From Propionigenium maris DSM 9537 (lineage in GTDB: Bacteria > Fusobacteriota > Fusobacteriia > Fusobacteriales > Fusobacteriaceae), in assembly GCF_027925155.1 (NCBI RefSeq), contig NZ_BSDY01000005.1, positions 203,848 through 267,847 of the forward strand: 64,000 bases of DNA, given 5' to 3'. Numbering within the stretch: position 1 is the first letter of the stretch; each line of letters begins with the position of its first letter. The notes beneath the pieces were generated by a model. It was not told the DNA's origin and ran no database searches. It worked only from the letters and a program-made list of their open reading frames with translations. Shown here piece after piece: positions 8,776 to 17,733 of this stretch. Made by a program: the position numbers and the translations under genes.

Positions 8776-9777
8776 ATGGAAAAAATAATAGTAATGGGAG
8801 CAGGAAGCTGGGGTACTGCCCTTGCAATACTCCTGGCTGAAAAGGGAAATGAAGTAACTCTTTGGGAGTATGAAAACGAAAAAGCAGTTACTGTGGAAAG
8901 GGAAAGAGAAAATAAGGTATTTCTTCCAGGAGCAAAGTTTCCTGAGACCCTTCATGTAACCAGCGAGCTGGAGGGATTATTAGAAGGGGCTAAGTATGTG
9001 GTGTTTTCAGTGCCTTCACAGGTGCTGAGAAAGGTAATCGGAAGCATAACAACTCAGCTTACCCAGGATATGATCCTTGTAAACACAGCTAAGGGACTGG
9101 AGATGTCTACAGGTCTTAGAATGTCTGAGGTAATGAAGGAGGAGATCCTAGGAAAGTACCACAAAAATATAGTGGCCCTATCTGGTCCTACCCACGCAGA
9201 GGAGGTAGCTAATAAGCTTCCTACAACGATACTGGCTGCAGGGGAAGAGGAGAAGGCTAAGAGTGTACAGGAGCTATTTACTACAAACAACTTCAGAGTG
9301 TATCTAGGGAAGGATATAATAGGAGTTGAGGTAGGAGGAGCTGTAAAGAACTGTCTGGCTATAGCAGCAGGAGTGTGTGATGGTCTGGGTTATGGGGATA
9401 ACACCAAGGCAGCTCTTATTACAAGAGGACTGGCAGAGATAGTAAGATTTGGTAGAAGTTTAGGGGCAGATGAGAGAACTTTTACAGGATTAAGTGGTAT
9501 AGGGGATCTTATAGTAACCTGTGCCAGCAAGCACAGTAGAAATAGACACGTAGGTGAAAAGCTAGGTCAGGGGATGAACCTGGAGCAGATCCTAAGTGAG
9601 ATGGTAATGGTAGCAGAGGGTGTACCTACAGTAAAGGCAGTATATGAAAAGGCACAGGAGCTAGAGGTGACTATGCCGATACTGGAGGCTGTGTATAAGA
9701 CCATCTATGAGGATGCAGATGCACGTAAGATGGTAGAGGAGTTAATGGTTAGAAATCTAAAGGAAGAATTTTATTAA
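8776..9777 (+). CDS. gpsA: glycerol-3-phosphate dehydrogenase [NAD(P)+]
   Basis: Cytoplasmic dehydrogenase reducing dihydroxyacetone phosphate to sn-glycerol 3-phosphate for phospholipid synthesis. The product is 333 residues. An N-terminal Rossmann fold contains GAGSWGTALAILLAEKGNEVTLW. The substrate-binding block follows, with SGPTHAEEV, the catalytic-lysine region EVGGAVKNCLAIAAGV and the SGIGDLIVTCASKHSRNRHVGE motif. It directly follows plsY. Confidence 0.96.
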   Translation: MEKIIVMGAGSWGTALAILLAEKGNEVTLWEYENEKAVTVERERENKVFLPGAKFPETLHVTSELEGLLEGAKYVVFSVPSQVLRKVIGSITTQLTQDMILVNTAKGLEMSTGLRMSEVMKEEILGKYHKNIVALSGPTHAEEVANKLPTTILAAGEEEKAKSVQELFTTNNFRVYLGKDIIGVEVGGAVKNCLAIAAGVCDGLGYGDNTKAALITRGLAEIVRFGRSLGADERTFTGLSGIGDLIVTCASKHSRNRHVGEKLGQGMNLEQILSEMVMVAEGVPTVKAVYEKAQELEVTMPILEAVYKTIYEDADARKMVEELMVRNLKEEFY

Positions 9778-9833
9778 TATAGATTTAATAGATTTATAAA
9801 GATTAAAACATGAAAACCGGGGGAAAAGTGAAT

Positions 9834-10661
9834 ATGGAAAAAGAAAGAGATTTAGTATCCCTTTATCTTCAGGACATTCGTAACTACGAGATCCTAACAA
9901 AGGAAGAGGAGCTAGAACTGCTTATAAAAGCTAAAGAGGGATGTGAAGAAGCTAAAAATAAGCTTATACTCTGTAACCTGAGGCTTGTTGTAAATATGGC
10001 CAAGAGCTATGTAAACAAGGGACTTGGATTTATAGATCTTATAAGTGAGGGAAACTTTGGGCTTATGCACGCTATAGATAAGTTCGATGTGGAAAAGGGA
10101 TTTAGATTTTCAACCTATGCTGTGTGGTGGATAAAACAGTCTATCAGCAAGGCTATTATAAGTAAGGGAAGAGAGATCAGAATACCTTCATATAAACACG
10201 ACCTTCTTAATAAAGTAAATAAGTACATTATGAGTCATGTAATGGAAAAGGGAGGGTATCCTTCAATAGAGGATATCGCTGCCGGGCTGGATCTGAGCAT
10301 AAAAAAGGTACAAAAGGTTATGCTGGAGTTCCAGGACCTTCTTTCCCTGAATGCTTCCATCGGGGATGACATCTTCCTAGAGGACACTGTAAGTCAGGCT
10401 GACGAAAAGTCCCTTGAAGATGAAGTTTTGGGAGAGATTGGGCGTAATGAGATAAATGAGATACTAGAGGTACTAAAACCGAGAGAAAAGGAGATATTGA
10501 AGCTCAGATACGGAATCGGGGGATATGAGATCCACACCCTTGAGGAAATAGGTAAGAACTTTGATATTACCAGAGAAAGAGTTAGACAGATCGAGAAGAA
10601 GACACTTCAGAAACTGAGAACTCGTTTTAGTGAGGAGCTAAAGCCATATCTCTTTAAGTAA
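9834..10661 (+). CDS. RNA polymerase sigma factor, sigma-70 family (group 2/3 type)
   Basis: A 275-residue sigma factor. Region 1.2 is DLVSLYLQDIRNYEILT. Regions 2.1-2.4 run from NLRLVVNMAKSYVNKGLG through DLISEGNFGLMHAIDKFD and GFRFSTYAVWWIKQSI to RIPSYK. Region 3 is short, and region 4 carries LKPREKEILKLRYGI and the helix-turn-helix TLEEIGKNFDITRERVRQIEKK. It lacks the long N-terminal 1.1 and non-conserved regions of a primary RpoD, so a secondary sigma is likely. ATG at 9834 is preferred: a G-rich SD-like run lies about 10 bases upstream, whereas the ATG at 9810 has none. Its place between gpsA and dnaN suggests growth-linked expression. The regulon cannot be inferred. Confidence 0.88.
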   Translation: MEKERDLVSLYLQDIRNYEILTKEEELELLIKAKEGCEEAKNKLILCNLRLVVNMAKSYVNKGLGFIDLISEGNFGLMHAIDKFDVEKGFRFSTYAVWWIKQSISKAIISKGREIRIPSYKHDLLNKVNKYIMSHVMEKGGYPSIEDIAAGLDLSIKKVQKVMLEFQDLLSLNASIGDDIFLEDTVSQADEKSLEDEVLGEIGRNEINEILEVLKPREKEILKLRYGIGGYEIHTLEEIGKNFDITRERVRQIEKKTLQKLRTRFSEELKPYLFK

Positions 10662-10676
10662 AACAGGAGGAACAAG

Positions 10677-11792
10677 TTGAATATAAGAGTTGATAGAGGA
10701 GAGTTTTTAAAGACTCTGAAAATTGCAGAAAAGGCAATCTCTGAAAATAAGATAAGACCTATAATTTCATGTATGTATCTGGAAACTGTAGGTGAGGATA
10801 AACTGGTTCTTAAGGGAACTAACCTTGAGCTCACAATCACAAGTGAGATGCCGTGTCAGGTATCTGAGGGAGGAAGAGCAGTATTCTCCTACCAGCTGGT
10901 AGAGGAGTACTTAAAGGAGATCTCAGATAAGGAGATAAACCTGGTTGTAACAGATAACCTTCTTATAATAGAGACCTCAGATTCAGCTTCTGAGTTTACT
11001 GTGATGGATTCAGAGGAGTATCCAAAGGTAAGCAGTGAGATCCAGGGAGAGGCACATAGGTTCTCCAGGGAGAAGTTTGCAGAGATGCTGGAGAAGACAA
11101 AGTTTGCAGCCAGTGTATCTACCGACAACCTGGCAATTAACTGCGTGAGGCTGGAGATAGAGGAGAACAAGATAAAGATGGCAGCTTCAGATACCTATCG
11201 TCTTGTATATCTGGAAGAGGATATTCAGTGCGATGAGGAGATGAAGGTGAGTATCCCTCTAAATACTGTAGATGCAGTGATAAAAACTCTTAGAACCCTA
11301 AACGACGAGGAGCTGAAGTTCTCATTTAAGGAGAATCAGATCTCCTTCAGAATAGGTAATACAGTTATCCTAAGTAGAGTTATCGGCCTTGCATTCCCAG
11401 ACTACAAGGGTATAATGAAGGCTGTATCATATAACAAGCAGATAAGTGTAGATGTAAATGAGTTTATAAAGGTGCTTAAGAGGGTGCAGATATTTGTAAA
11501 GAACAATGCTGAATCCAAGTACAGTGCAGTATTCAGTTTATCTGAGGGGAAGCTTAATATAAACGGTGTTTCAGAGATCGCTAAGATCAACGAGCAGATA
11601 GAGGTGGAACACACAGGGGAGGATATAAAGATATCCCTTAATGTAAGATTCCTTCTAGACTTCATCCAATACCTGGATAGGGAAAAAAGGTTAATAATTG
11701 ACCTTTTAAGTTCTAGCAGTGCAATCAACCTGAGAAATGAAGATAACGACAGATATTCATATATAGCTATGCCTTTAGCCCTTAGAGATTAA
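10677..11792 (+). CDS. dnaN: DNA polymerase III beta sliding clamp
   Basis: Ring-forming clamp that tethers the replicative polymerase and other DNA enzymes. At 371 residues it fits the three-domain clamp fold. Recognisable elements are RGEFLKTLKIAEKAIS near the start, the first-domain ITSEMPCQV and DSEEYPKV segments, the middle-domain FAASVSTDNLAINCV, and a C-terminal SYIAMPLALRD that aligns with the Y-x-M-P-M end of DnaN. Start is TTG at 10677 after AGGAGG. dnaN normally sits beside dnaA at the origin; here it follows a sigma factor gene instead. A second copy elsewhere cannot be excluded. Confidence 0.92.
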   Translation: MNIRVDRGEFLKTLKIAEKAISENKIRPIISCMYLETVGEDKLVLKGTNLELTITSEMPCQVSEGGRAVFSYQLVEEYLKEISDKEINLVVTDNLLIIETSDSASEFTVMDSEEYPKVSSEIQGEAHRFSREKFAEMLEKTKFAASVSTDNLAINCVRLEIEENKIKMAASDTYRLVYLEEDIQCDEEMKVSIPLNTVDAVIKTLRTLNDEELKFSFKENQISFRIGNTVILSRVIGLAFPDYKGIMKAVSYNKQISVDVNEFIKVLKRVQIFVKNNAESKYSAVFSLSEGKLNINGVSEIAKINEQIEVEHTGEDIKISLNVRFLLDFIQYLDREKRLIIDLLSSSSAINLRNEDNDRYSYIAMPLALRD

Positions 11793-11826
11793 GAGTAAGT
11801 TTAATACTTACTCTTTTCTTTTTTTG
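11791..11826 (+). terminator. terminator of the rsmH-dnaN operon
   Basis: Perfect 10-bp stem AAGAGTAAGT (11791-11800) / ACTTACTCTT (11806-11815) with a T-rich tail. Confidence 0.92.
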
Positions 11827-11852
11827 AAAATAGGTATTAAATATGATATACT
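11824..11852 (+). promoter_or_regulatory. promoter of the DUF116 gene
   Basis: TTGAAA (11824-11829) and TATACT (11847-11852) with 17-base spacing. The -35 box begins in the T tail of the preceding terminator. Confidence 0.6.
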
Positions 11853-11875
11853 GAATCTAAGAAAAGACAGAAGGG

Positions 11876-12418
11876 ATGGAAAGAGTGGTTAAAAATTTAC
11901 TTGTAAAAACAGTGTATTCTTTGGGCTATTTTTCATACCTCATAGGAAGAAGAATCTCTAAAAGTAAGGATAATATGAATATTTCCCATAAACTTGTTCA
12001 CTACAATAATGAGTTTGTGCTGAGAGGGATTAAAGATAAAAGGGTTGAGAAGGTCGCTATCCTCCTTCCCCACTGTATTCAAAACTACAACTGCCCCCAC
12101 AAGGTAACCTCTGAGATAGAGAACTGCAAGAAGTGCGGGATATGCAAGATAGGAGATCTCCTAGAGCTTAAGGAGAGATACAATATAGTGGTAAAGGTGG
12201 CAACTGGGGGAACTCTGGCAAGGAAGTTTATCTCAGAGGAGAAACCCTCCCTTGTAATAGCAGTGGCATGTGAAAGGGATCTCATATCTGGAATCTACGA
12301 CGCTCTTCCAGTAAGGGTATATGGTGTCTTTAACAGGAGACCCAATGGTCCGTGTATAGATACAGATGTGTCCATAGAGGAAATTAAAAAAGTTTTATCG
12401 ATTATTTGGAAAAAATAG
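11876..12418 (+). CDS. DUF116 domain protein
   Basis: A 180-residue protein of the DUF116 family, function unknown. The conserved cysteine pattern is clear: LPHCIQNYNCPHKV, then ENCKKCGICKIGDLLEL with CxxCxxC near residues 83-89, GGTLARKFI, and VACERDLISGI. The final NRRPNGPCIDTDV segment holds the last conserved cysteine. Six cysteines in such order suggest a metal or iron-sulfur site. A weakly hydrophobic N-terminal segment (about 8-24) may touch the membrane. It seems to be a single-gene unit. Confidence 0.85.
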   Translation: MERVVKNLLVKTVYSLGYFSYLIGRRISKSKDNMNISHKLVHYNNEFVLRGIKDKRVEKVAILLPHCIQNYNCPHKVTSEIENCKKCGICKIGDLLELKERYNIVVKVATGGTLARKFISEEKPSLVIAVACERDLISGIYDALPVRVYGVFNRRPNGPCIDTDVSIEEIKKVLSIIWKK

Positions 12419-12536
12419 TCTGTTTTTAAGTCAAATAAAAGGAACAAAAATTTACCGTTATTCCAAAAATCATCACACAATCAACATAGTGGTGTGAGAA
12501 AATACCAATAAACTTGAGAAAAAGGGGAGAGGTCTA

Positions 12537-15374
12537 GTGAAAAGAAAGATAACTCTTATAGCTTTGCTAGCGGTGCTGTCGTCGGCAGCTTTTGCCAATG
12601 AAAGGGACGATATAAGATATATAGATGAGCTCTATAAAAATCGTAACTATAAGGTAGCTGTCATGGAGCTTGAAAGCTTTTTAGAAAAGTATCCCACATC
12701 CAGAAGGATTAAGGATATACAACTGAGGCTTGCAAAAACATATTTTCTGGAGAAGGATTATGAAAAATCAAAGAAGTACTTTGATATAGTCCTTATCAAC
12801 CATAAACCAAGGAGATCTGAGCTGGAGGAGATAAACCTCTATCAGGTAAAGAACACAGCTCACCTCAAGAAGTTTGAGGAAGCAGGGAAGTACCTTCAGA
12901 ATATTCCAAGGGGTAGGGAGTATGATGAGGCTGTATTTGCTCTAGGACTGGCTTACTATAATGCAGCGGAGTATAATAAAGCCCAGGGGGAGTTTACCAA
13001 GCTTCTTACAAGTAAGGGGGACAAGTATTCCCAGGCTATTCTGTATCTGGCACTTTCAAGCTACAACAACAGCCAGTATGTAAGGAGTATAGTGTACCTG
13101 GATGAGTACTACAACGGGAATGAGAAGGATAAGAACTATCCCCTAATGAACTATATCTATGGTTCATGCTACTTTAAGATGGATGATATGAGTAAGGCCG
13201 AAGGATACTTTAAGGAAGTTGTGGAGAAGTATCCAGATAATATATATGCTACCCGAAGCCAGCTGAGCCTTCTCTCTATCTACAGGGAGCAGAGAAATGA
13301 GGCAGCTATGGTAGAGACCCTTACAGCCCTTGAGGGAACCAGCGGAGCAGCAGCAGGGTATAAGATAATGGCGGAATACAGCGCCAATAAGGGTGATTAT
13401 GCTGGGGCAGCTGAGTACTACAGTAAGATACCAGCTGAAAGCAGGGATGATCACTCCAAGTACGGATACTCTTTCTCCCTCTATAGAAAGGGAGACAAGG
13501 AGGGAGCTCTTAAATCCTTTGGTGAGCTAAAAGGGACGGAGTTTGAAAGTGAGTACCTCTACTACACAGCCCTTATAAACTATGAGGCGAAGAGATACGG
13601 GGATGTACTGACACTGAAGCCTGAAGTTGAGAAGGCGGAGCTTAAATCCTCCTACAGGGAGAATATTAATTCCATCATAGCCAACTCAGCCTATGAGATA
13701 GAGGACTATACCACTGCAAGGGAGTACTACCTCAAGGTATATAAGAAGACATATCAGAAGGATGAGCTCTACAGGGTAATCATTGCAGACAGTAAGCTGG
13801 GAGACTTAGAGGATCTGGATATACGTTTTACAGAGTATAAGAAGACCTTTGTTAAGGATCAGCAGTATAGAAGGGATATCTATCTGGCAGCAGGAGCAGC
13901 ATACTACAATGGCGGTCAGGTGGAGAAGGCTAAAGCAGCCTATGCTGAGTACCTGAAGAGCAACAGAGATACGGAGATATCGGAAAATATGGTGGGAATT
14001 CTCTTAAATGAGAGGGACTACGAGGGAATGGAAAGGTACCTTAAGATGCAGGACAGATCCCCTGAAAATACCTACCTTCTGGGAATAGCAGCCTTTGGAA
14101 AGCAGGATTACTCTGCAGCAGAGGGGTACTTTAAGAGTGCAGCAGCAAGCAGCGACAAGGAGATAGCGGAAAAAGGTGCATACAATCTTGTAAGAACCTA
14201 CAGCAGGATAGAGGAAAATGATAAGACTGTAGAGGCAGCAGACGAGTATATAGCAGCAGGATACACAGCCAATAAAGGGAATGTGGTAGACAGAAAAGCC
14301 CTTGCATACTTCAGAATGGGTGAGTATGAGAAGAGCAGAAAGATCTATGAGGAACTGTCAGCTATAGAATCCTTTAAGGAATATGCTCTCTTCCAGGTGG
14401 GAGAGACATACTTCAATGAGAGGTCCTACGATGAAGCTGTGACTGCCTACGGAGCAGCCTACATGGCAAATCCTAAGGGAGAATACGCAGAGGACTCAAG
14501 GTACTGGGAGATAAACGCCCTAAAAGCCCAGGGTAAGGATGAAGAAACACTGGAAAAGATAGGAGGATTCCTTACAGAGTATCCTAAGAGTGGATACAGA
14601 AACAACCTCCTGCTCTTTAATGCTGAGATCTATGCCCAGTCTGGAAGCAGCAGGGAAGCTCTGGATTCATATAAGAAGCTCTATGAGGAGAGTGAGGATG
14701 CTCAGGTGAAGGAGAGAGCCCTTGAAAACCTTGTAAAGCTAAGCTATGATGAGGGACTTCTAGAGGATTCTAGAGGGTGGAGTGAAAAGCTTGCTGATGA
14801 TGAGGCTAAGGTATACTGGAGCGCTCTCATCCATGAAAAGAACGGAGAGGTGAACCTGGCCCACCAGGAGTATGAAAAACTTCTGGAATCGGAGGGGTAT
14901 GGAGACAGAGCAGCCTACAACCTGGCAACCTACTACTATGGACAGGAGAACCTGGAGGAAGCTCAGAAGTATTACAGGATGGTAGAGGCAAGCGGAGACA
15001 GCTTCTACAAGGATACAGCAGTTTTCCAACTGGGAGTAATTGCTGAAAAGAATGGAGATAACAACGCAGCCCTTAGAAACTATACAAAGGTATCTCTTCT
15101 CTATAAGGACAGTCCTCTGAGAGAGGGAGCAATCATTAAAACCGCTTCAACCTATGAGAAGCTAGGAGATGAAGCTGAGGCTATGAATACATATAGGGAG
15201 TTTGTAGGGGAGTTTAACTCATCGCAATATACAGACTTTGCCTATGAGAAGCTCATATCACTAAACCTTAAAAACGAAGATGCTAATGAGGCAAAGGTTT
15301 ACTATGTAAAGCTAGGGGAGAGATCTCCTGAAAAGTCAAAAAAATATGATGAGTATTTCAATAAAGGAGAGTAG
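12537..15374 (+). CDS. exported TPR-repeat protein of a Ton/Tol-like operon
   Basis: A 945-residue protein with a Sec signal peptide (KRKITLIALLAVLSSAAFA, cleavage near residue 20) followed almost entirely by tetratricopeptide-like helical repeats. Examples are the AVFALGLAYYNAAEYNKAQ, AILYLALSSYNNSQY, NYIYGSCYFKMDDMSKAEGYFKEVVEKYP and ALFQVGETYFNERSYDEAVTAYGAAY units. It resembles YbgF/BamD-like periplasmic scaffolds but is far longer. GTG start at 12537 follows a GGGGAGAGG SD. Five genes follow tightly (115-aa protein, ExbB, ExbD, TonB, NtrC-like). It is probably a periplasmic partner of that energy-transducing complex; its cargo is unknown. Confidence 0.85.
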   Translation: MKRKITLIALLAVLSSAAFANERDDIRYIDELYKNRNYKVAVMELESFLEKYPTSRRIKDIQLRLAKTYFLEKDYEKSKKYFDIVLINHKPRRSELEEINLYQVKNTAHLKKFEEAGKYLQNIPRGREYDEAVFALGLAYYNAAEYNKAQGEFTKLLTSKGDKYSQAILYLALSSYNNSQYVRSIVYLDEYYNGNEKDKNYPLMNYIYGSCYFKMDDMSKAEGYFKEVVEKYPDNIYATRSQLSLLSIYREQRNEAAMVETLTALEGTSGAAAGYKIMAEYSANKGDYAGAAEYYSKIPAESRDDHSKYGYSFSLYRKGDKEGALKSFGELKGTEFESEYLYYTALINYEAKRYGDVLTLKPEVEKAELKSSYRENINSIIANSAYEIEDYTTAREYYLKVYKKTYQKDELYRVIIADSKLGDLEDLDIRFTEYKKTFVKDQQYRRDIYLAAGAAYYNGGQVEKAKAAYAEYLKSNRDTEISENMVGILLNERDYEGMERYLKMQDRSPENTYLLGIAAFGKQDYSAAEGYFKSAAASSDKEIAEKGAYNLVRTYSRIEENDKTVEAADEYIAAGYTANKGNVVDRKALAYFRMGEYEKSRKIYEELSAIESFKEYALFQVGETYFNERSYDEAVTAYGAAYMANPKGEYAEDSRYWEINALKAQGKDEETLEKIGGFLTEYPKSGYRNNLLLFNAEIYAQSGSSREALDSYKKLYEESEDAQVKERALENLVKLSYDEGLLEDSRGWSEKLADDEAKVYWSALIHEKNGEVNLAHQEYEKLLESEGYGDRAAYNLATYYYGQENLEEAQKYYRMVEASGDSFYKDTAVFQLGVIAEKNGDNNAALRNYTKVSLLYKDSPLREGAIIKTASTYEKLGDEAEAMNTYREFVGEFNSSQYTDFAYEKLISLNLKNEDANEAKVYYVKLGERSPEKSKKYDEYFNKGE

Positions 15375-15379
15375 GTAAG

Positions 15380-15727
15380 ATGCAGAAGAAGATAGCAGTA
15401 ATATTTTTATTTCTAATATCCATGATGGCCTTTGGAGATGAGAGTATCGAGATACAAAAAGAGGTAACGGGAGTGGACAGACAGATCCTGGAGGAGTCTG
15501 AAGGTGTTGAAAGTGTAGAGTCTATGCAGCAGCTGGAACTAAAGGACGTAGATGTGAACCTTAGAAGCAACGACCTTAGAGGGGAGAAGGAAACCCTAGT
15601 TGTGGAGCAGGAGAAGTCGAGCGATGATCTGGAGAAGGAGCTTTCTAGAGGAATGTCATCGGATAAATCATGGTTAAGATATATATTAGGAGCGGTATTA
15701 CTAGTAGCAGGAATAGCAGCATTTTAA
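15380..15727 (+). CDS. small exported protein with C-terminal membrane anchor
   Basis: A 115-residue protein I do not recognise. An N-terminal signal-like helix (about 4-19, cleavage after FGD likely) leads into a highly charged, glutamate-rich middle region (about 20-90) with little predicted fold. One hydrophobic helix (LRYILGAVLLVAGIAAF) ends the chain, so the soluble part would sit in the periplasm, anchored to the inner membrane. It lies 5 bp after the TPR protein and 21 bp before exbB, so a role in assembling or linking the TPR protein to the ExbBD complex is a reasonable inference. Confidence 0.7.
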   Translation: MQKKIAVIFLFLISMMAFGDESIEIQKEVTGVDRQILEESEGVESVESMQQLELKDVDVNLRSNDLRGEKETLVVEQEKSSDDLEKELSRGMSSDKSWLRYILGAVLLVAGIAAF

Positions 15728-15748
15728 TAAAACAGGAGGAATTTACAG

Positions 15749-16360
15749 ATGGAATGGATGGCAAGTGGTGGACTGTTAATGTACTTTATTATGGCGATGT
15801 CGGTACTGGGAGTTGCTGTAATAATTGAAAGAGGAATATACTTTGTTACCCAGGAAAAGGGGAACTTCGAGGATATAAAGTTAGGTTTAAAGGACTATAT
15901 TGTAGCTAAGGATGCCAAGGGAGCAATCTCATATCTTGACAGATATCAGGGGTCTACCTTCTCAGTATTGAAGGAGCTTGTAATGGAGTGGGATGAGAGC
16001 AAGGAAGTGGACATCATACTTCTTGAGGAGAAGGCAAGGGAAGCAGGACTTGCAAAGCTACCTAAGCTGGAAAAGGGAATGTGGCTTCTAGGAATCGTTG
16101 CTCATACTACGCCTTTAATCGGACTTCTTGGTACGGTAACTGGAATGATCCAGGCCTTTAAGGCGATCTCAGTATATGGTACAGGGGACCCTGCAGTACT
16201 TGCAGAGGGTATCTCTAAGGCACTGGTAACAACAGCCGGAGGACTTACAGTGGCTATACCAGCACTTATCTTCTACAACTTCTTTAATAAAAAGATAGAT
16301 GTAGTGGTAAATGAGATGGAAAAAGCAAGTGTAGAGCTTATCAACTTCTTCAGAAGGTAG
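15749..16360 (+). CDS. exbB: ExbB/TolQ/MotA family proton channel subunit
   Basis: Inner-membrane subunit of a proton-motive-force driven motor. It has 203 residues and three hydrophobic helices: one near the N-terminus (MYFIMAMSVLGVAVIIER) and two forming the conserved C-terminal pair. The latter shows GIVAHTTPLIGLLGTVTGMIQAFKAIS and ALVTTAGGLTVAIPALIFYNFFNKKI, the family hallmark. AGGAGG precedes the ATG. exbD follows 9 bp later and a TonB-like gene next, so this is a complete TonB-ExbB-ExbD set. TolQ would be paired with TolR, TolA and TolB, which are not seen here. Confidence 0.94.
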   Translation: MEWMASGGLLMYFIMAMSVLGVAVIIERGIYFVTQEKGNFEDIKLGLKDYIVAKDAKGAISYLDRYQGSTFSVLKELVMEWDESKEVDIILLEEKAREAGLAKLPKLEKGMWLLGIVAHTTPLIGLLGTVTGMIQAFKAISVYGTGDPAVLAEGISKALVTTAGGLTVAIPALIFYNFFNKKIDVVVNEMEKASVELINFFRR

Positions 16361-16369
16361 GGGATGTAG

Positions 16370-16810
16370 ATGAGAGTGCAAAAGATAAAGCGTAGAAATA
16401 GAACTAACCTGATATTAGAGCTTACCCCTCTTATAGATGTGGTGTTCCTTCTTCTGATATTCTTCATGGTAGCTACAACCTTTGAAGATGTAAGTAGCGG
16501 GATAAAGATAGAGCTCCCGGAATCGACTATTCAGGAGGTCAGTGAGGTAAAGGAGATACAGGTAGTAATAGATGCTGACAGCAGAATATACCTAAGTGTA
16601 AAGGAAGGAAGCGGCGATGCCGAGAAGAGTCAGGTCAATATCGAGCAGCTCAAGGAGGAGCTGGCAGGTAAGATACTGAACAGCAAGGAGAGAAACGTAA
16701 TCATAACTGCAGATAAAAATCTGGACTATGGTTTTATTGTTAAGGTAATGACTCTGGCTAAGGAAGCAGGGGCAAGCTCCCTGGATATAGATACAGCAAG
16801 TGCCGACTAG
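16370..16810 (+). CDS. exbD: ExbD/TolR family biopolymer transport protein
   Basis: Partner of ExbB, 146 residues. A short cytoplasmic N-terminus leads to a single transmembrane helix with the essential aspartate in the motif LTPLIDVVFLLLIFFMVATTF (about residues 21-41), then a periplasmic domain. That domain shows the usual end pattern KILNSKERNVIITADKNLDYGFIVKVMTLAKEAGA. It overlaps or abuts the next gene: its stop is 13 bp before the preferred tonB start and overlaps the tonB SD. Confidence 0.94.
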   Translation: MRVQKIKRRNRTNLILELTPLIDVVFLLLIFFMVATTFEDVSSGIKIELPESTIQEVSEVKEIQVVIDADSRIYLSVKEGSGDAEKSQVNIEQLKEELAGKILNSKERNVIITADKNLDYGFIVKVMTLAKEAGASSLDIDTASAD

Positions 16811-16823
16811 GAGGGACAAGCTT

Positions 16824-17732
16824 ATGGAAAAAAATGATCTGCGAAGCCTGGGCCTCTCCCTTGTCATCAATATATTGGTTATACTTCTCCTCCCGGGAAT
16901 GAAGGTTCCTGTAAGGGATGAGGGGAAGATAAGTGTGGGGCTTATAGAACTGAGGGACGAGAACAGGAAGGTTACTCCTAAAAAGCAGGAGAAGAAGGTG
17001 GAAAAACCTGCAGAACCTGCCAAGACTCCAACGGAGACAGTGGAGGAGAAACCTGCTGAAGAATCTAAGAAGGAGGTGGCAGCAGAGGAAAAGAAAGCTG
17101 TGAAAAAGCCACTTCCAGAGATAGCTCCCATGCCGGATATAGAGGTGTTGGTATCCAAGGCGCCTGTTACAGACAGGAGAAAGCCAGCTGAAAAAAGCCA
17201 GACACCGAGGCAGGAGAGGGTCTTTGAAGATACAAAGACAGAGGAAAAGAGAGAGATAGTAGGAGCTGAACTTGAAAGAAGAGAGGTTTCCAAAGTAGAA
17301 GCGACTCCGATTATAAGCCAGACAGATATGGGTAAGATAGCTGGAGAGGGTCCTGAAAGCAAGGAAGAGGGGAAGGAGTTTATGGCTCTAGCTAACGGTA
17401 CTGATAAGCTAGAGGGACTTCCCAAGGGGTATAAGGATATAGGTTCTCCAGACGGCAGCCTTACTGGAAAGTGGGATGCTAATAATAACCTGCCTAGATA
17501 CCCAGAATCTGCTGAGCTCAGGGGTAAGAGCGGAACCGTAGTACTAAAAGTGTATGTTACAGAGGAAGGAAAAGTTGAAAGGGTAGAGATGCAGGGAAGC
17601 GGAGTACCGGAACTAAACAGCGCCATCGAACAGGTAGCCAGATCATGGAAGATATACCTGAGCAGAAATGGTCAGAGAGTTTACGGTGATGTGACCCTGG
17701 AGATACCATTCAGACTTTTAAGGGGTGAATAG
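16824..17732 (+). CDS. tonB: TonB family energy transducer
   Basis: A 302-residue protein with one N-terminal transmembrane helix (LGLSLVINILVILLLPG). A long Lys/Glu/Pro-rich spacer (about 45-160) follows, and the C-terminal TonB domain begins at NNLPRYPESAELRGKSGTVVLKVYV, with the GVPELNSAIEQVARSW block. The spacer would span the periplasm and carry ExbBD energy to an outer-membrane partner. The ATG at 16824 has AGGAGG at 16809-16814; an ATG at 16800 inside exbD has none. No TonB-dependent receptor is encoded nearby, so the outer-membrane target lies elsewhere or the complex serves the TPR protein. Confidence 0.9.
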   Translation: MEKNDLRSLGLSLVINILVILLLPGMKVPVRDEGKISVGLIELRDENRKVTPKKQEKKVEKPAEPAKTPTETVEEKPAEESKKEVAAEEKKAVKKPLPEIAPMPDIEVLVSKAPVTDRRKPAEKSQTPRQERVFEDTKTEEKREIVGAELERREVSKVEATPIISQTDMGKIAGEGPESKEEGKEFMALANGTDKLEGLPKGYKDIGSPDGSLTGKWDANNNLPRYPESAELRGKSGTVVLKVYVTEEGKVERVEMQGSGVPELNSAIEQVARSWKIYLSRNGQRVYGDVTLEIPFRLLRGE

Positions 17733-17733
17733 G

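Noticed and set aside
16592..17626. A 344-codon open frame on the minus strand opposite exbD and tonB
   Set aside because: It has no SD, lies wholly opposite well-supported genes, and its Ser/Leu-rich composition is what purine-rich sense codons give in antisense.
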